DNA of 64,000 bases from Lamellibrachia satsuma (Eukaryota > Annelida > Polychaeta > Sabellida > Siboglinidae): contig BSQZ01000035.1 of the NCBI GenBank assembly GCA_033239005.1, forward strand, positions 4,109,501 to 4,173,500. Reading direction: 5' to 3'. Shown one piece after another: positions 1 to 10,565 of this stretch. Numbering within the stretch: position 1 is the stretch's first letter; each line of letters starts with the position of its first letter. Both the position numbers and the translations under genes were made by a program. Below the pieces are notes generated by a model. The model did no database searches. It had not been told where the DNA came from and worked only from the letters and a program-made list of their open reading frames with translations.

Positions 1-1144
1 ACTTATTTTAAATTGAGTAGTTTCAGTACAAGTTGTTAAGATAAACCAACTATTTCTTCACAAAATGTAGTTGAAATCCTAAATAATACTCCAGATTAAT
101 AAAAAATAGCATTTCATTTATTGGTGATACTTCATGATTTCTAAAACAGTTTTGTAAATATGAAAAAATACGAAAATATTAGCTTTATAATTTTGAGAAA
201 ATCCCCAAACAAATAAATTACATACATATAAGTATGACAGTATCACTGATGATCCCACAAGTTATTTTGGTTAACATGAACGAATTACAGCTGTTCGAGA
301 ACCAGGAAGAATAGCAGATATTATAATGACAACCCAAACTAAATGTATGTTTGACACAAACCCTTAATCAATCAATTATCATAGTGAAAACTTGTGGAAA
401 GTACACACGTCAGACATGTTCTCATACCAAATTGCAGCTTCTTAAGTGTTGTATTTTTTATAAAATGTTTAATTAGGTAAAGTTTCCAGGTTGTTAGTGA
501 TAACAGAAATGTCAATAGATACGTGTATCATGCTTGAAACGTGACGTTTTTCACTGGCATTTTACGTATTGTTAACAAAGCATAATGGCCATTTCTAATA
601 TCGACACTTTCCTTTAATTTTGCCATCACAAAAGCCCTTGAACAAAAGCATCTGTAACGTGTTGTCGTCTATTAAGAATGGATTATGCCTACCCAGTGTT
701 AAGTATGATTCAGTTATTTACACATGCACAAGATCATTTGATTGATCGGTTATCCGGCAGGGGCCATGGGCGGAGTCAACAAGTCCACAGCTACTGGTCA
801 GTTCTGTCATGGTGTCAATGGCAGAATAAAGTAAGATAGCGCTGATTTTTGCCAGATTAAGAACATGATTAATTTAGGTAGTGTACTGGAATCACAGTAA
901 CCAGGCGATATGTTTTGTGTTCATAGCAAACGAATTTACGCTGGTCTGAAGTATGATGCACAAGTGGTTGTTAATATGGAAACATCGTCAGCATTTCCAA
1001 GAAGTCAAGGGGATTGTTTTTTTTAAAGGATGGCGAAATACGACGTGATTATTTGTGATGTCAACGTTCAGTTCAATATTCCCTAGAAAGTCAGGGAATA
1101 AATGAAAAAATCAACTGACACGTTAGCTGCCCTGGCTACCTTAA
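1..1144 (+). mobile_element. TTAA-flanked inverted-repeat DNA transposon (nonautonomous)
   Basis: The right end is gccctggctaccTTAA (TTAA at 1141-1144), whose reverse complement TTAAGGTAGCC resembles the left ends of related copies (TTAAGGTAGTTGGGG at 61784). The left end of this copy should lie about 30 bases before the window. Positions 1-680 match, in reverse, 13465-14116, and 1-180 match 61815-61990. TTAA target duplications are used by piggyBac and Kolobok transposons; no transposase frame is seen here, so the copy is nonautonomous. The family assignment is inference. Confidence 0.65.
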
Positions 1145-1619
1145 CCACGTGTTGGAACTACTGACGGTTTAGACAGTCAACAGTGACACCCAATACACAC
1201 TGCATTTTCATGGGCTTGCCACAGAGACTATCCCAGTGGATGATAGAGTATGCCCTGAAGGGATTAGTTGCACTGCACCAGAGTCCACCTGCATCTTCCC
1301 GGCCTTTTTCATTCAGCGAGACAACCCTGGAAGGTGCTCACATGTTGTCATCTCACACAAGTCTCATTGAAAACACAGTTCTGCACACCAATTTTTCTTT
1401 TCATTTCACATTCCATGTTTGCCATTAGTCAACAATGAATGGTAATTAAACAACATATTATCGCTAAATCACTTCACAAAAATGAATGTCTGCTTATTAA
1501 ATGGATTTTTTGCTACTGTTACATCCATTGACACTACTCAAGATCATTTTGAGCCATTTAACACCTCTGTGTGGGTGCATATAATGATTTCCTGGACACC
1601 AATGCCCCTACCCTGTAAA

Positions 1620-2220
1620 GTCGTGAGTACGTTTTTGTCAAAGGTGACAGAAATTTGCAGTAAAAAATCAATACCAACACCCATAGAGAGATGCCAAATG
1701 GCTAAAAATGACCAGGAGTAATGTCAATAGATGTCAGAATAGAGAGAAAATCAAGGTAATATTAGCTAAAGGGTTACAATTTTATTTTAATGTGTATATT
1801 TTGACGTAATAGGCACTTGTGACTTTACATGGAGTAACGTAAACAGATGTGGCAATATAAAACAATCTAATAGGCATGTTTTGACAAAATAGGCATTTGC
1901 GACCTTATTGCTAAGCCAGTGAACTTGGTTTCAAATTGTTCAAAGCGATGTGACCTTGGTCGGGTAGCATCAAGGTCAAATCAAGGACAACTTTTAAGAT
2001 AACCACCATACTTATCAGAACTCTTTTAGAGGGTAGTGGTGAAATAATGAAATGTTTTTAAAAAAAAATCATTTTGAAAATATTGCAACATTTAATGCAA
2101 AATAAGGACATGGGGGTAAACAAGAAAAAATCTCAAAATGCCCCAGGTATCACTTGGCATTTTCTGAAAGTGAACACCCTAGTCTTGCTAAACCTGTAGA
2201 AAAACCATAGACAACAATCC
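1620..2220. repeat. Dispersed repeat, shared with 30655-30980
   Basis: Three blocks recur at 30.65-30.98 kb: 1640-1740 (atcaatacc...atggct...gatgtca), 1800-1870 (ggcacttgtgactttaca), and, inverted, 2105-2215 (agcaagactagggtgttca...tcagaaaatgcc). No coding capacity is seen. The mixed orientation suggests a palindromic nonautonomous element. Confidence 0.5.
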
Positions 2221-2281
2221 ACATGACTATTAAAATAGGTTACATTTTAATGACTGTGAACACAAAGGGAAAACATCTCAC

Positions 2282-2418
2282 CAGATGGTGTGACTGCAGG
2301 TGGTTTTGTGACACCCCATACTGAGTCTTGCCCATCATCGTGTGTGTGCTCAGGTGAGATCTGCTGCTTAGAAGTAGGTACTTGGCTCGACATTGGTGGC
2401 ACTAGCAGCCCACAACTG
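2282..2418 (-). CDS. GIGYF: GIGYF exon E8 (SVWG motif)
   Basis: A 137-bp exon (phase 2 to 1), too short and Met-poor to appear as a long open frame. The acceptor is attacatttgtag/CAG and the donor CATCTG/GTGAGA on the minus strand. The first base completes the split codon of E7 (Ser). The exon reads SCGLLVPPMSSQVPTSKQQI and later HTHDDGQDSVWGVTKPPA. The SVWG motif recalls the repeated SVW/SIW motifs of human GIGYF2 in the same region. The next exon, expected to begin the Glu/Arg-rich coiled coil, was not seen in the remaining 2.28 kb and must lie beyond position 1. Confidence 0.9.
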
Positions 2419-2822
2419 CTACAAATGTAATAATAATAACAACACTTCTATAGTGCCTAAATCCTCAGGAACCCGAGTTCAGGGGCGCAACACACAATAA
2501 CAATTAAGCATGATATCATGAACAACGACAAGCTAAAGTTATCATCAAAGTGAGGAACCACTGATGGCATAAGTTTGAAATGCAATTTTTAAAAATATGT
2601 CTAACTTTTTTGTGAAAGTAGCTATAGTTTCAGATGATTTCAAGGTGATTTCATTCCGGATGCAGAGAAAGTGCGCTTACCAGGGTTAAGATTAAATGAT
2701 CTGAGCTGCTTGCATTTTTGTGAAATATGCTGGTGGAAGCTGAGGTTAGTTTCAACGACAACACCTAGATTATGAATAATATTAGAGGTCAAACACCTTT
2801 TCTTGCCTCCATTCATGACCAT
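2410..2822 (-). pseudogene. LINE reverse transcriptase relic with 3' tail
   Basis: The minus-strand frame at 2640-2822 contains IHNLGVVVETNLSFHQHI, the post-catalytic LGV...LSF..HI signature found in many LINE reverse transcriptases. Downstream on the minus strand, at 2428-2441, is a short TTA repeat consistent with a LINE 3' end. The copy is strongly 5'-truncated. It lies between E8 and E7 of GIGYF. Confidence 0.6.
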
Positions 2823-3280
2823 GTTAAAAGATTAATAAAACAAAATATCATGCAAGTCACTACAACTAAAAATCATATTGCATGCAGATGCTCGTAGGAG
2901 ACAATGCAGAACAGAATACCGGTAATGTCAGCGAACAGAATAAGAAAAATAGTATTAAAAAAATTGTGTGCAGCATCCGCAGCTAATGTAAGCGTTAGTG
3001 AAACAGATTCTTGTTAACAACAATGGTGACCTACAAAACTGTCTACAATGCCACATCTTGAGACAGAAAGTATATTTCACACACAGCCTCATGATAAAAG
3101 GTGACACATACAGTCAGAAACAGAATTTCTTAGAATAAGTTTTATAAGAGTAAACATCAAGTCAAATGTCAAAACAAATTGACATAAATAAAGAAATATT
3201 TAATATGCAGAATGCCATGAAAATTCAAAATCAGTCAGATGTTGGAGAACATCTTAAATAAAGAGATTGTCTATTATTAC

Positions 3281-3523
3281 CTGGATGTGTCCACAGTGCC
3301 ACTGGTAGAGCATATTTCAGGAGTAGCTGCCTGCTGGACAGCTGCTGCTGCTGCTACTGCTGCAGCTGCTGTTGCAGCTGCTGTTGTGGACATGCCTGCA
3401 GTTGGCAAGGGCTGTGGTTGCAAAAGCAGACTGAATGCTACTTGTTGTTGCTCTGCTGCACTGAGTTTTGTGAATGCATCCTGTTGTTGCAGTGACTGCA
3501 TTATCTGCTGCACCTGAATCTGT
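3281..3523 (-). CDS. GIGYF: GIGYF exon E7 (Gln- and Ala-rich)
   Basis: A 243-bp exon (phase 2 to 2). The acceptor ttgtggtgtgtag/A completes the split Arg codon of E6; a second AG four bases on would break the frame. The donor is CATCCAG/GTAATA. The protein reads QIQVQQIMQSLQQQDAF, then KLSAAEQQQVAFSLLLQPQP, an Ala-rich low-complexity stretch of about 25 residues coded by GCT/GCA/GCC-type triplets, and ends SGTVDTS. The QQQ...LLLQ pattern matches the Gln-rich stretch of GIGYF2 upstream of its SIWE/SVWD motifs. Confidence 0.92.
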
Positions 3524-3765
3524 CTACACACCACAACATACAATGTTAATGATGGATTATCACCAACATCCAACAATTCAAGAAACAACTGTGGTGGGAG
3601 ACTCGGCATGTGATTAAACAGAAACCCAAACATTTCCTATTAATACTGTAATCTTTTTACACGACATGACTACATATTTAAGGTTTATTATGTGGTTTAC
3701 CATTTTCAACAATTAAGCATACATGCCCTAATAAACATACACCCCCATTTTTTTATTAGATGGTC

Positions 3766-4113
3766 TTCACTCTTTGAGATCCATATTGTAATGTCATCGC
3801 TTCACTCTTTGGGATCCATATTGTAATGTCATTGCTTCACTCTTTGGGATCCATATTGTAATGTCATCGCTTCACTCTTTGGGATCAATATTGTGATGTC
3901 ATCGCTTCACTCTTTGGGATCCATATTGTAATGCCATCGCTTCACTCTTTGGGATCCATATTGTAATGCCATCGCTTCACTCTTTGGGATCCATATTGTA
4001 ATGTCATCGCTTCACTCTTTAGTATCCATATTGTAATGTAATTTCTTCACTCTTTGAGATCCATATTGTAATGTCATCTTTTCACTCTGGGATCCATATT
4101 ATGATGTCATCTC
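3766..4113. repeat. 35-bp minisatellite, about 10 units
   Basis: Tandem units begin ttcactctttgggatccata and recur at 3766, 3801, 3836, 3871, 3906, 3941, 3976, 4011, 4046 and about 4080. The outer units diverge most, the middle ones are nearly identical, and most units hold a GGATCC (BamHI) site. It lies in the E6-E7 intron. Confidence 0.95.
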
Positions 4114-5710
4114 CATTGATGTCATCAGCTGTCCGTTGTCAAAGAAAACAAGTGGGTAGCTATGTGGTGTCTGTGTCGGGTGTGTGAGGTTAGCCCAGCA
4201 TTTGAGGAGAAGGCACATTTGCAGTGCTGGCAGGTACAATGATGATGAGTGGCATCTGTGCCAAAGTTTGGGTATGGGAAGTATTTCTTCTATGTTGACA
4301 TTCTGATATTCTTTAAAAAAAATCAATACTTTCAGATTGTCACAGAGCAAGTGGCCAACTATGTCCCTATTTTAAAAGAGTAACTGCATATTGGTCACGC
4401 AAATTGTGTGCCTCCCTTATTACTTTTAACTTGTCTAACATGACTGACCAAAATGTTTACGTCTCCATCTCGGACCATACACCATTAGCAAGCATTGTCT
4501 ACGAGACAGTTTGGCACCATCTTGTGTGGAACAGATCCATCATCGTCTTCTGAGACAAACTTTGGCATATGCTTGTTCGCTGTCAACTACAGACAGTCTC
4601 AATTATTTTTTAAGCATACTTTATGCTTAATAGGTTGAATATTGTATCTGGTACTTCTAGTAAAAAATACAGAACATGTGTAAATTAAAGAAACAGGAAT
4701 TATTACAATAGGCTTTTATTTAAAAGTCGTTATTGATTAAAAAGTTCAAGACAAATTAAAAAATTTACATTTTGCAACATAAATTAGATCTACAAAAATA
4801 ACAGTTAAAAAACTAGAATATGCCATCAATTTTTAAGTTGTTTCTATAATTGCCATCACACAGATTGACTGGCATGGATCTTCTTGGAGTGAATATCATA
4901 CATGGCAAACAAATAAATTTGCACCAACACATTTTTTAAATCACCCATAAACTCCATTTGTCATACTGGTAAACCACTATATAATTATGGCACCAAGCAT
5001 TTTAACTATTTCCAGACAGAACACTAGCAAGTGCTTTTACCCACATTTTGGTAACACCCGCTAAACACCTAGCTAACGGGCCAGCTAACAGGCCTGCTCT
5101 TCAATGCAATTGTATGCCAACTGTGTTCGAACATGACCCAGAGTAAGTACAATAACGCACATGGTACCATCTAGGAAGAATAATTTTGGGGTCGCGCATT
5201 AAGAGCGTTTCAGCAAAGAAATTTGAAGCAAGTTTTTCAAGTTGGAATCAGCTAGTGACACACCATTTGATGGTTTTGATTTTGGTGATCTGTGGTTGCT
5301 TCCCTACAAATTTTAGTCAGATATGGACGACTGCAGCATCAGAAGTATAAGTAGTTTTCACAATTACTTGACATTTGAAGAAAACCACCCACACACTTCA
5401 TAAAATTTATTTCACAGAGTTATCTGTCAACAGTTTGATTTATTTGTTTATTCTAGCTGTATTTTATTAGTATGATCATATTACTAATGATGTAGAGTTT
5501 GTTGTTTCTGGTGTTGTTTCTATATAATTTTGAAATGAAACTACCTATTAGTGCTTAATCCAGAAACAAGAGCAACTATGCACATTTTGGATAACAAGAA
5601 ACCTTCCACTGGCATCCTTCTCACACATGTTCACACAAGTACATATTCATATTTCATCATTTAATACAAAATAATATATAGAAGATTAGAAGCTCTGAGT
5701 TACTGCTCAC
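4114..5710. other. Intron sequence without recognised features
   Basis: This part of the E6-E7 intron is AT-rich, and open frames are short with no recognisable domain. Nothing was recognised apart from the splice signals at its ends. Confidence 0.6.
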
Positions 5711-5780
5711 CTCATAAGAGCCTGTTGCTGCAGAAACTGTGGCTGCTGTTGCTGCAAAAGCAGTTGCTGCTGCAACAACA

Positions 5781-5812
<32 letters not shown>

Positions 5813-5901
5813 AATAAAAGCTGTTGTTGCTGCTGCTGTTGCAACTCTTCTGGTGAAGGAACAGATGTCATATTGCTTCCATCATTGGTGATGGAAGATA
5901 G
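5711..5901 (-). CDS. GIGYF: GIGYF exon E6 (polyglutamine)
   Basis: A 191-bp exon, 63 codons plus two bases (phase 0 to 2). The acceptor is gacctcttgcag/CTATC and the donor TTATGAG/GTGAGC on the minus strand. It starts LSSITNDGSNMTSVPSPEEL and then becomes a Gln/Leu tract built of Q runs broken by LLL, ending LQQQALM. The longest Q run is coded by ten uninterrupted CAG triplets (plus-strand CTG at 5782-5811). Vertebrate GIGYF2 has Gln-rich segments after the GYF domain. The join from E5 is in phase, but an extra small exon in the 3.9-kb intron cannot be excluded, because the human protein has a longer helical segment here. Confidence 0.9.
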
Positions 5902-6179
5902 CTGCAAGAGGTCACACTTTATCACCCATACATCTGCATATATGACTGGAAGGGAAGAGCTTTGTCTACCTGGGTGGAGCAGTTTGCATGGAGACAGAAA
6001 TTTGCAGGAGAATACAGGCTGGAGCAAATGCATGAAGGAAAGTGGAAGGGGTGATGGGCAATTAATATAAATCTTGGAAGCTCAATGAAAGGTGCTTAGT
6101 TAATCTATAACACCAGCCTACCTATACAGCTTAGAAACCATAGCGAAAAGAATTTAAATTGAAAAGATCAGACAAGTGA

Positions 6180-6370
6180 AGAATGAAGCTGAGGGAGAGG
6201 GTTGGTGTGAAAGATTTTCAGGGGGGAGGAGTGAGGAAGAGTGAGGAGTCGGTTAAAATGGGCTGGACACATGGAACATATGGAAGGGAACAGTTAATGA
6301 AGACAGCGGATGTGTTAAGAGTGGAGGGTAGACGGAGAAGAGGAAGACCTGTTTAGATGGTCCATGGCTG
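6180..6370 (+). pseudogene. LINE C-terminal relic
   Basis: The plus strand translates, with interruptions, into the conserved end of many LINE polymerases: a K-M/W-A-G-H-x-E-x-M motif near 6255-6285 and an EGRRRRGRP motif near 6325-6350. Stops and frameshifts break it. It lies in the E5-E6 intron, antisense to GIGYF. Confidence 0.6.
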
Positions 6371-9120
6371 ACATCCATACGTTGTATGTACTTGTCAATA
6401 ATCTTTGAGTAATCGTACTCAATTACATTGGTAAAAAAGAAAAGTAACCGTAACTGTACTCGGTTACATTGCCAAAATAATCGTAATTATGATAAATATG
6501 AAAATTACAATTTTGTTGTGCATATTTCTGTTGCCCAGGTCCCAACTACAATGCAAACAGGTCTTCCATTTTTTTTAATCTAATTCATATACGTTGACTA
6601 TATTTCAATATTGTGTAGACTTGGGCAAGGATTTTTCACAGAAAATGTTATGAATAAAATAAGAATTATATCACTAAAAAGGTTATTTAGTTATCCGTTT
6701 ATGTACCAAGTTTCAGTTCCATAACTTTATTATTATGAATTTTACAGGCTTTTGTCAAAGCCTATGTAACTTGTGTTCGGAAAGCATGAGCAATACGCTC
6801 GCTGTTTGAACAACTGCACCTCCAAATCCCAGTAAGTTTTATTTAAGGTGGGAAACACTATTTGACCAATTGGTGACAGTCCATTACCATATTTAGAAAA
6901 CACACCTACAATTTCTAATGTATACATTACCTACCCAGGGTTTTTGCTAAGATACAGGACATGGGTAATTTACCCGGCTATGGCGGTCCATGTACATGTA
7001 CCTGGATATCGGCCAATTTTTATTATGCCTTGCGATGGCTAATGACCGACCCGCTTTTGCGTTAATCATTGCAGCGTTGACGTCCTACAGCCAGGTCAGC
7101 GATCGTTGATTATCACGACATGAGGCATGTAATTTTGCGTTAATAAACGGCAGTTTTAAATCATTCGCACAGACATTTAAGCGTTGCCAAAGCATATTTA
7201 CTTCCCACAATTCGTAGCATTACTTATAAGAAAAGGTAACGTTTGTTAAAGCATATCCCAAAATTTTAAAGTTACTGAACTTGGCCAACATTATCCTTAA
7301 ATAGCATCTGAATATTCTATTATTGCCAGAGTTTTACTGAACTAGTTAGTGTGCGCTGCTGGCACATGGCGAACCCCTACTAGTGACCTAGTCTGGCACT
7401 ATGCTGCCATGAAATGGAAAAACAAAAGGGATCAAGTGACAATGACGTGTTTTTGAGATATTGGACAAAACACAGTACTGCTTTGTTCTCTTGTGCATAT
7501 TACAGCAAAGTAATTATCCACAATTCTATGGACTATTTGACTATGCGTATTTATAAAAATTACTTGTATACTGATTACTGCACCATTCGCTATAGGCAAA
7601 ATCAATCGCCATACAATTTTTTCTATCTGGCTATTGCTGTTGTATAGGCGAAGAGCATGCTCGGCAAAAACATATGCATTTTCATGAAACGTGAAACCTT
7701 ACAAAAACGCAATAAACAGAGCAATAAACATGTATTTCACGTCTGTATGCATTCTTATATGTATATCACTAAAGTTACCCGACAACAACCTTTTATTATC
7801 TTTTTGTCAGAACGCATGTGCTTGTCAAAATTTTTAAATAACCGGATGTTGTGTGAGCGAGATTACCAAACGGGATTCTCGTAGATCAATATAAGGTCAC
7901 ACTAAGAATTGTAGTCTGCTTGCCATAGAGTTACATCATTAATCTTCCCCCTATAAACTACCAGGTACTAATGGGTGTTTTATTTTTATGTCTGTGCTGC
8001 TGGCCCACTCTGGCCTCATTCTACATGAAATCGCCCAAATCTGCACGTACAATAATCACAAAATCTCCGCCCCAAAGCTCAAGAGTGGGGCGGACGACTC
8101 TGCCTACATTCGCTATAGCCTAGGCCCTAGGTTATAGACTAGTAAATAATATAAATTTTGTCATTCGATAATCGTAATATTTTCGTTAAAAACAACTTTT
8201 CTAACAATTTGTTTGCACTGCAATGCAAATTTTTTTTTTATTTAGAATATGGACGTCTTATGCAAGTTTCTTCTGATTTAAAAAAATGGCATATTAAGGG
8301 AAGGCTTGGTTTGTTGAGCCACCCATGTTTTCCAGGAAACTACAGCAGCAACAGTTAATGGTACCACCCATTGATTGAGCATGTTATTAGAACATGTTAG
8401 ATGTACAATAAGTGCCATTGGTAACAACAGCCCGAAACTGTGAGTTAAAAGTATGTACCCATTGGGTTGGCTGAGTCGTTAAGTAATTTTAGTACAAGGT
8501 TTACGTAAATTATACAAATAAAGCATTTACCCAACTTATGCTACACTGTGGCTCAACTTACCACATACCAAGTGTTAGTTGAGCCAGCTTACCAACCCTA
8601 TTTGAATCGGCTACACATAATTATCTATTCATACTAGATATGTTACCTTGGTATAAAATGATCTACTAATAATCACAGTTTATGTGAGTAAAAACAATTT
8701 TGTATTATGAATATGATTGTGCACTACATATCAAAAAGAATGAAAAATGGCTCAACTAACACTGCCTTCCCCTATATTACATGTAGTGACTGGCTCGGCG
8801 CAATAATTCTTGCCTACGTTACTATACTGTTTATGACGTTGATTATTTGGTGACTTAGTTGTTTCTTTTAAAAAAATTTGTGACATCAAGAAGCAAGTGC
8901 TATCAACTCAACCTTGAATAACCCCCCCTTAACAAACACCCAAGCAGAACAATTATGTGACCAATTGTGGCAAACGATGTACATTTTAACAATTATGTAA
9001 TGCATTAAGTTTTTTGTTTGTTTTGTTTTCAATTCGGAAATGCACGAAATTTGGACACACCTTTGCTATTTGTTGCTGTGCGATAATTTGTAATATTTTC
9101 ATTAATTTGTTACACAGTCA
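6371..9120. other. AT-rich intron sequence, little recognised
   Basis: Part of the E5-E6 intron. Only short palindromic ctatagcctaggccctag-type motifs near 8108-8140 recall 55735-55860 and 58210-58310, possibly a small inverted-repeat element. No exon with suitable splice sites and phase was found, although one small GIGYF exon could hide here. Confidence 0.5.
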
Positions 9121-9129
9121 TGAACATGG

Positions 9130-9220
9130 GCATTACTGGCTTATTTGGGAGAAAATGGCGATCAGGCAAATAAGTAATTTTCTATTGCTATATAAACTAA
9201 ACTCCTGAAATTTTAAGGTA
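9130..9220 (+). repeat. Diverged copy of the 14.1-14.5 kb repeat
   Basis: The run ttatttgggagaaaatggcg, then atcaggcaaataagtaatttt and tataaactaa, parallels 14270-14340. It is short and diverged, so moderately supported. Confidence 0.4.
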
Positions 9221-9761
9221 CAATTACATTATATATAAGTTCCTGGTGTATCCACAGTGGTCTGTGATACATAGTTACTCGGTCATAGGATGAGCATGAT
9301 AAGTGGTCCCTGCTTTGGGGTTCATGGTCCTTGCTATAACCACACTTAACAAAGACCCTGCTATCGTCAAGTTGGCATCTTTTGTACGTATCTTCAAAAA
9401 GTCCAATCATCAAGAGACTTGTATCATTACATTCATCATATAACTCTTAATCATATGTGCACAATTTATTAAGATACATTTAGATTTGTGGGCTAGCCTG
9501 CCCATGCAAGTTGATAGACGAGTGTGTTCGACTGACGTTTTCGCAAGTGCAATCTTTGCAGTATGTTGCTACATGTGCAACCTGGTAAATTTTATTTTCA
9601 TCATACTTGCTTTATTTGTACATTTACAACGATATATAATGATAAATAACGATGTTACTAGACTAAATCCCAATATGATCAACATTAGTAATGAATAATT
9701 GACCCACCCAGCTTACAAAGCAGCACCTGGACTAGCATATTATTATCTTGATTGAACTTAC

Positions 9762-9826
9762 CTTGAGAGGAGGCAGTGATTGCCCTGGAAGGAAAGGCAC
9801 CCTGCCCCACCTTTTTATGAGCTCAC
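9762..9826 (-). CDS. GIGYF: GIGYF exon E5 (end of GYF domain)
   Basis: A 65-bp exon (phase 1 to 0): two bases, then 21 codons. The minus strand shows ctgttttgtag/GTGAGC at the acceptor and CTCAAG/GTAAGT at the donor. It encodes ELIKRWGRVPFLPGQSLPPL plus Lys; the human counterpart is DIMKMWGRVPFSPGPAPPP, so the WGRVPF and Pro-rich tail are conserved. The exon begins with GTGAGC, a donor-like hexamer directly after the acceptor AG, a recursive-splicing-like arrangement. The exon is too short to stand out as an open frame and was found from the expected protein. Confidence 0.95.
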
Positions 9827-9979
9827 CTACAAAACAGTTCCCATTCAGGTGACAACTATTATTTAAAATACCCTACTCGAACTATCTAACAAACAGTACT
9901 CTTGAAATTATTTTTAAATGATCACAATGATGAAACCATTTCATACTAGGTGTCACATTTCATTCAACCATTAATTGTT

Positions 9980-10565
9980 GTGTGGTTACTATGTATTTAA
10001 AACTACTTATTGAGTCAAACATCGGACACGAGCTAGCAGTGCTGAGGGAGGCAAACAATCAGCAGGACAGATATGCATTCTCTATTCTAAAAGATGGAGC
10101 TTTTTCAGTTGCTGCACCGACTCTGTGGAACTCACTCCCTGTTAGTGTTAAATATGCAGGAAATATTACAACATTTCGTAGTAAATTTGTGTTTTATCTA
10201 ATCAATAGATCACAACACAATATCAAATCATATAGTTGATTTTACACCTTTTTCCATCTCCGTGTAAATATTGTTGTCAAATTTAAACAAAACATGCTGA
10301 CTACATAGTTCCAGATTATATGTATTTGGATCATTCCATGTGAAATCAACCAATTGTCAAAAAGTTTATGTCTCAGAATTTACTTAAATTGTAAACAATA
10401 ACTAAGTGGCTATACTTGAGCAACCATACAAAAGAACTAAGCATTTACATGCAAACTGTCTCTATAATGCTCTAGTATAATATGAGGGGGTAAGCGCTAA
10501 AAATGTTAACCGTTATTTTTTATATGTTTTCATGTACCCATAACTTAACAAGTTTTCAAGCTATG
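9980..10565 (+). repeat. LINE-derived repeat D, left half (split by hAT)
   Basis: An open frame at 9982-10239 has two recognisable parts. LLIESNIGHELAVLREANN...DRYAFSILKDG resembles the core of HIRAN-type sequences, and AFSVAAPTLWNSLPVSVKY is the standard C-terminal motif of many LINE polymerases. A noncoding tail follows. The repeat is interrupted at 10565 by a hAT element and resumes at 13305. An uninterrupted inverted copy is at 14590-15075. The HIRAN resemblance is weak and unproven. Confidence 0.65.

Noticed and set aside
3520..3523. Second AG (acag) at the E7 acceptor
   Set aside because: Using it would start the exon in phase 0, which does not fit the phase-2 end of E6; the first AG keeps the frame.
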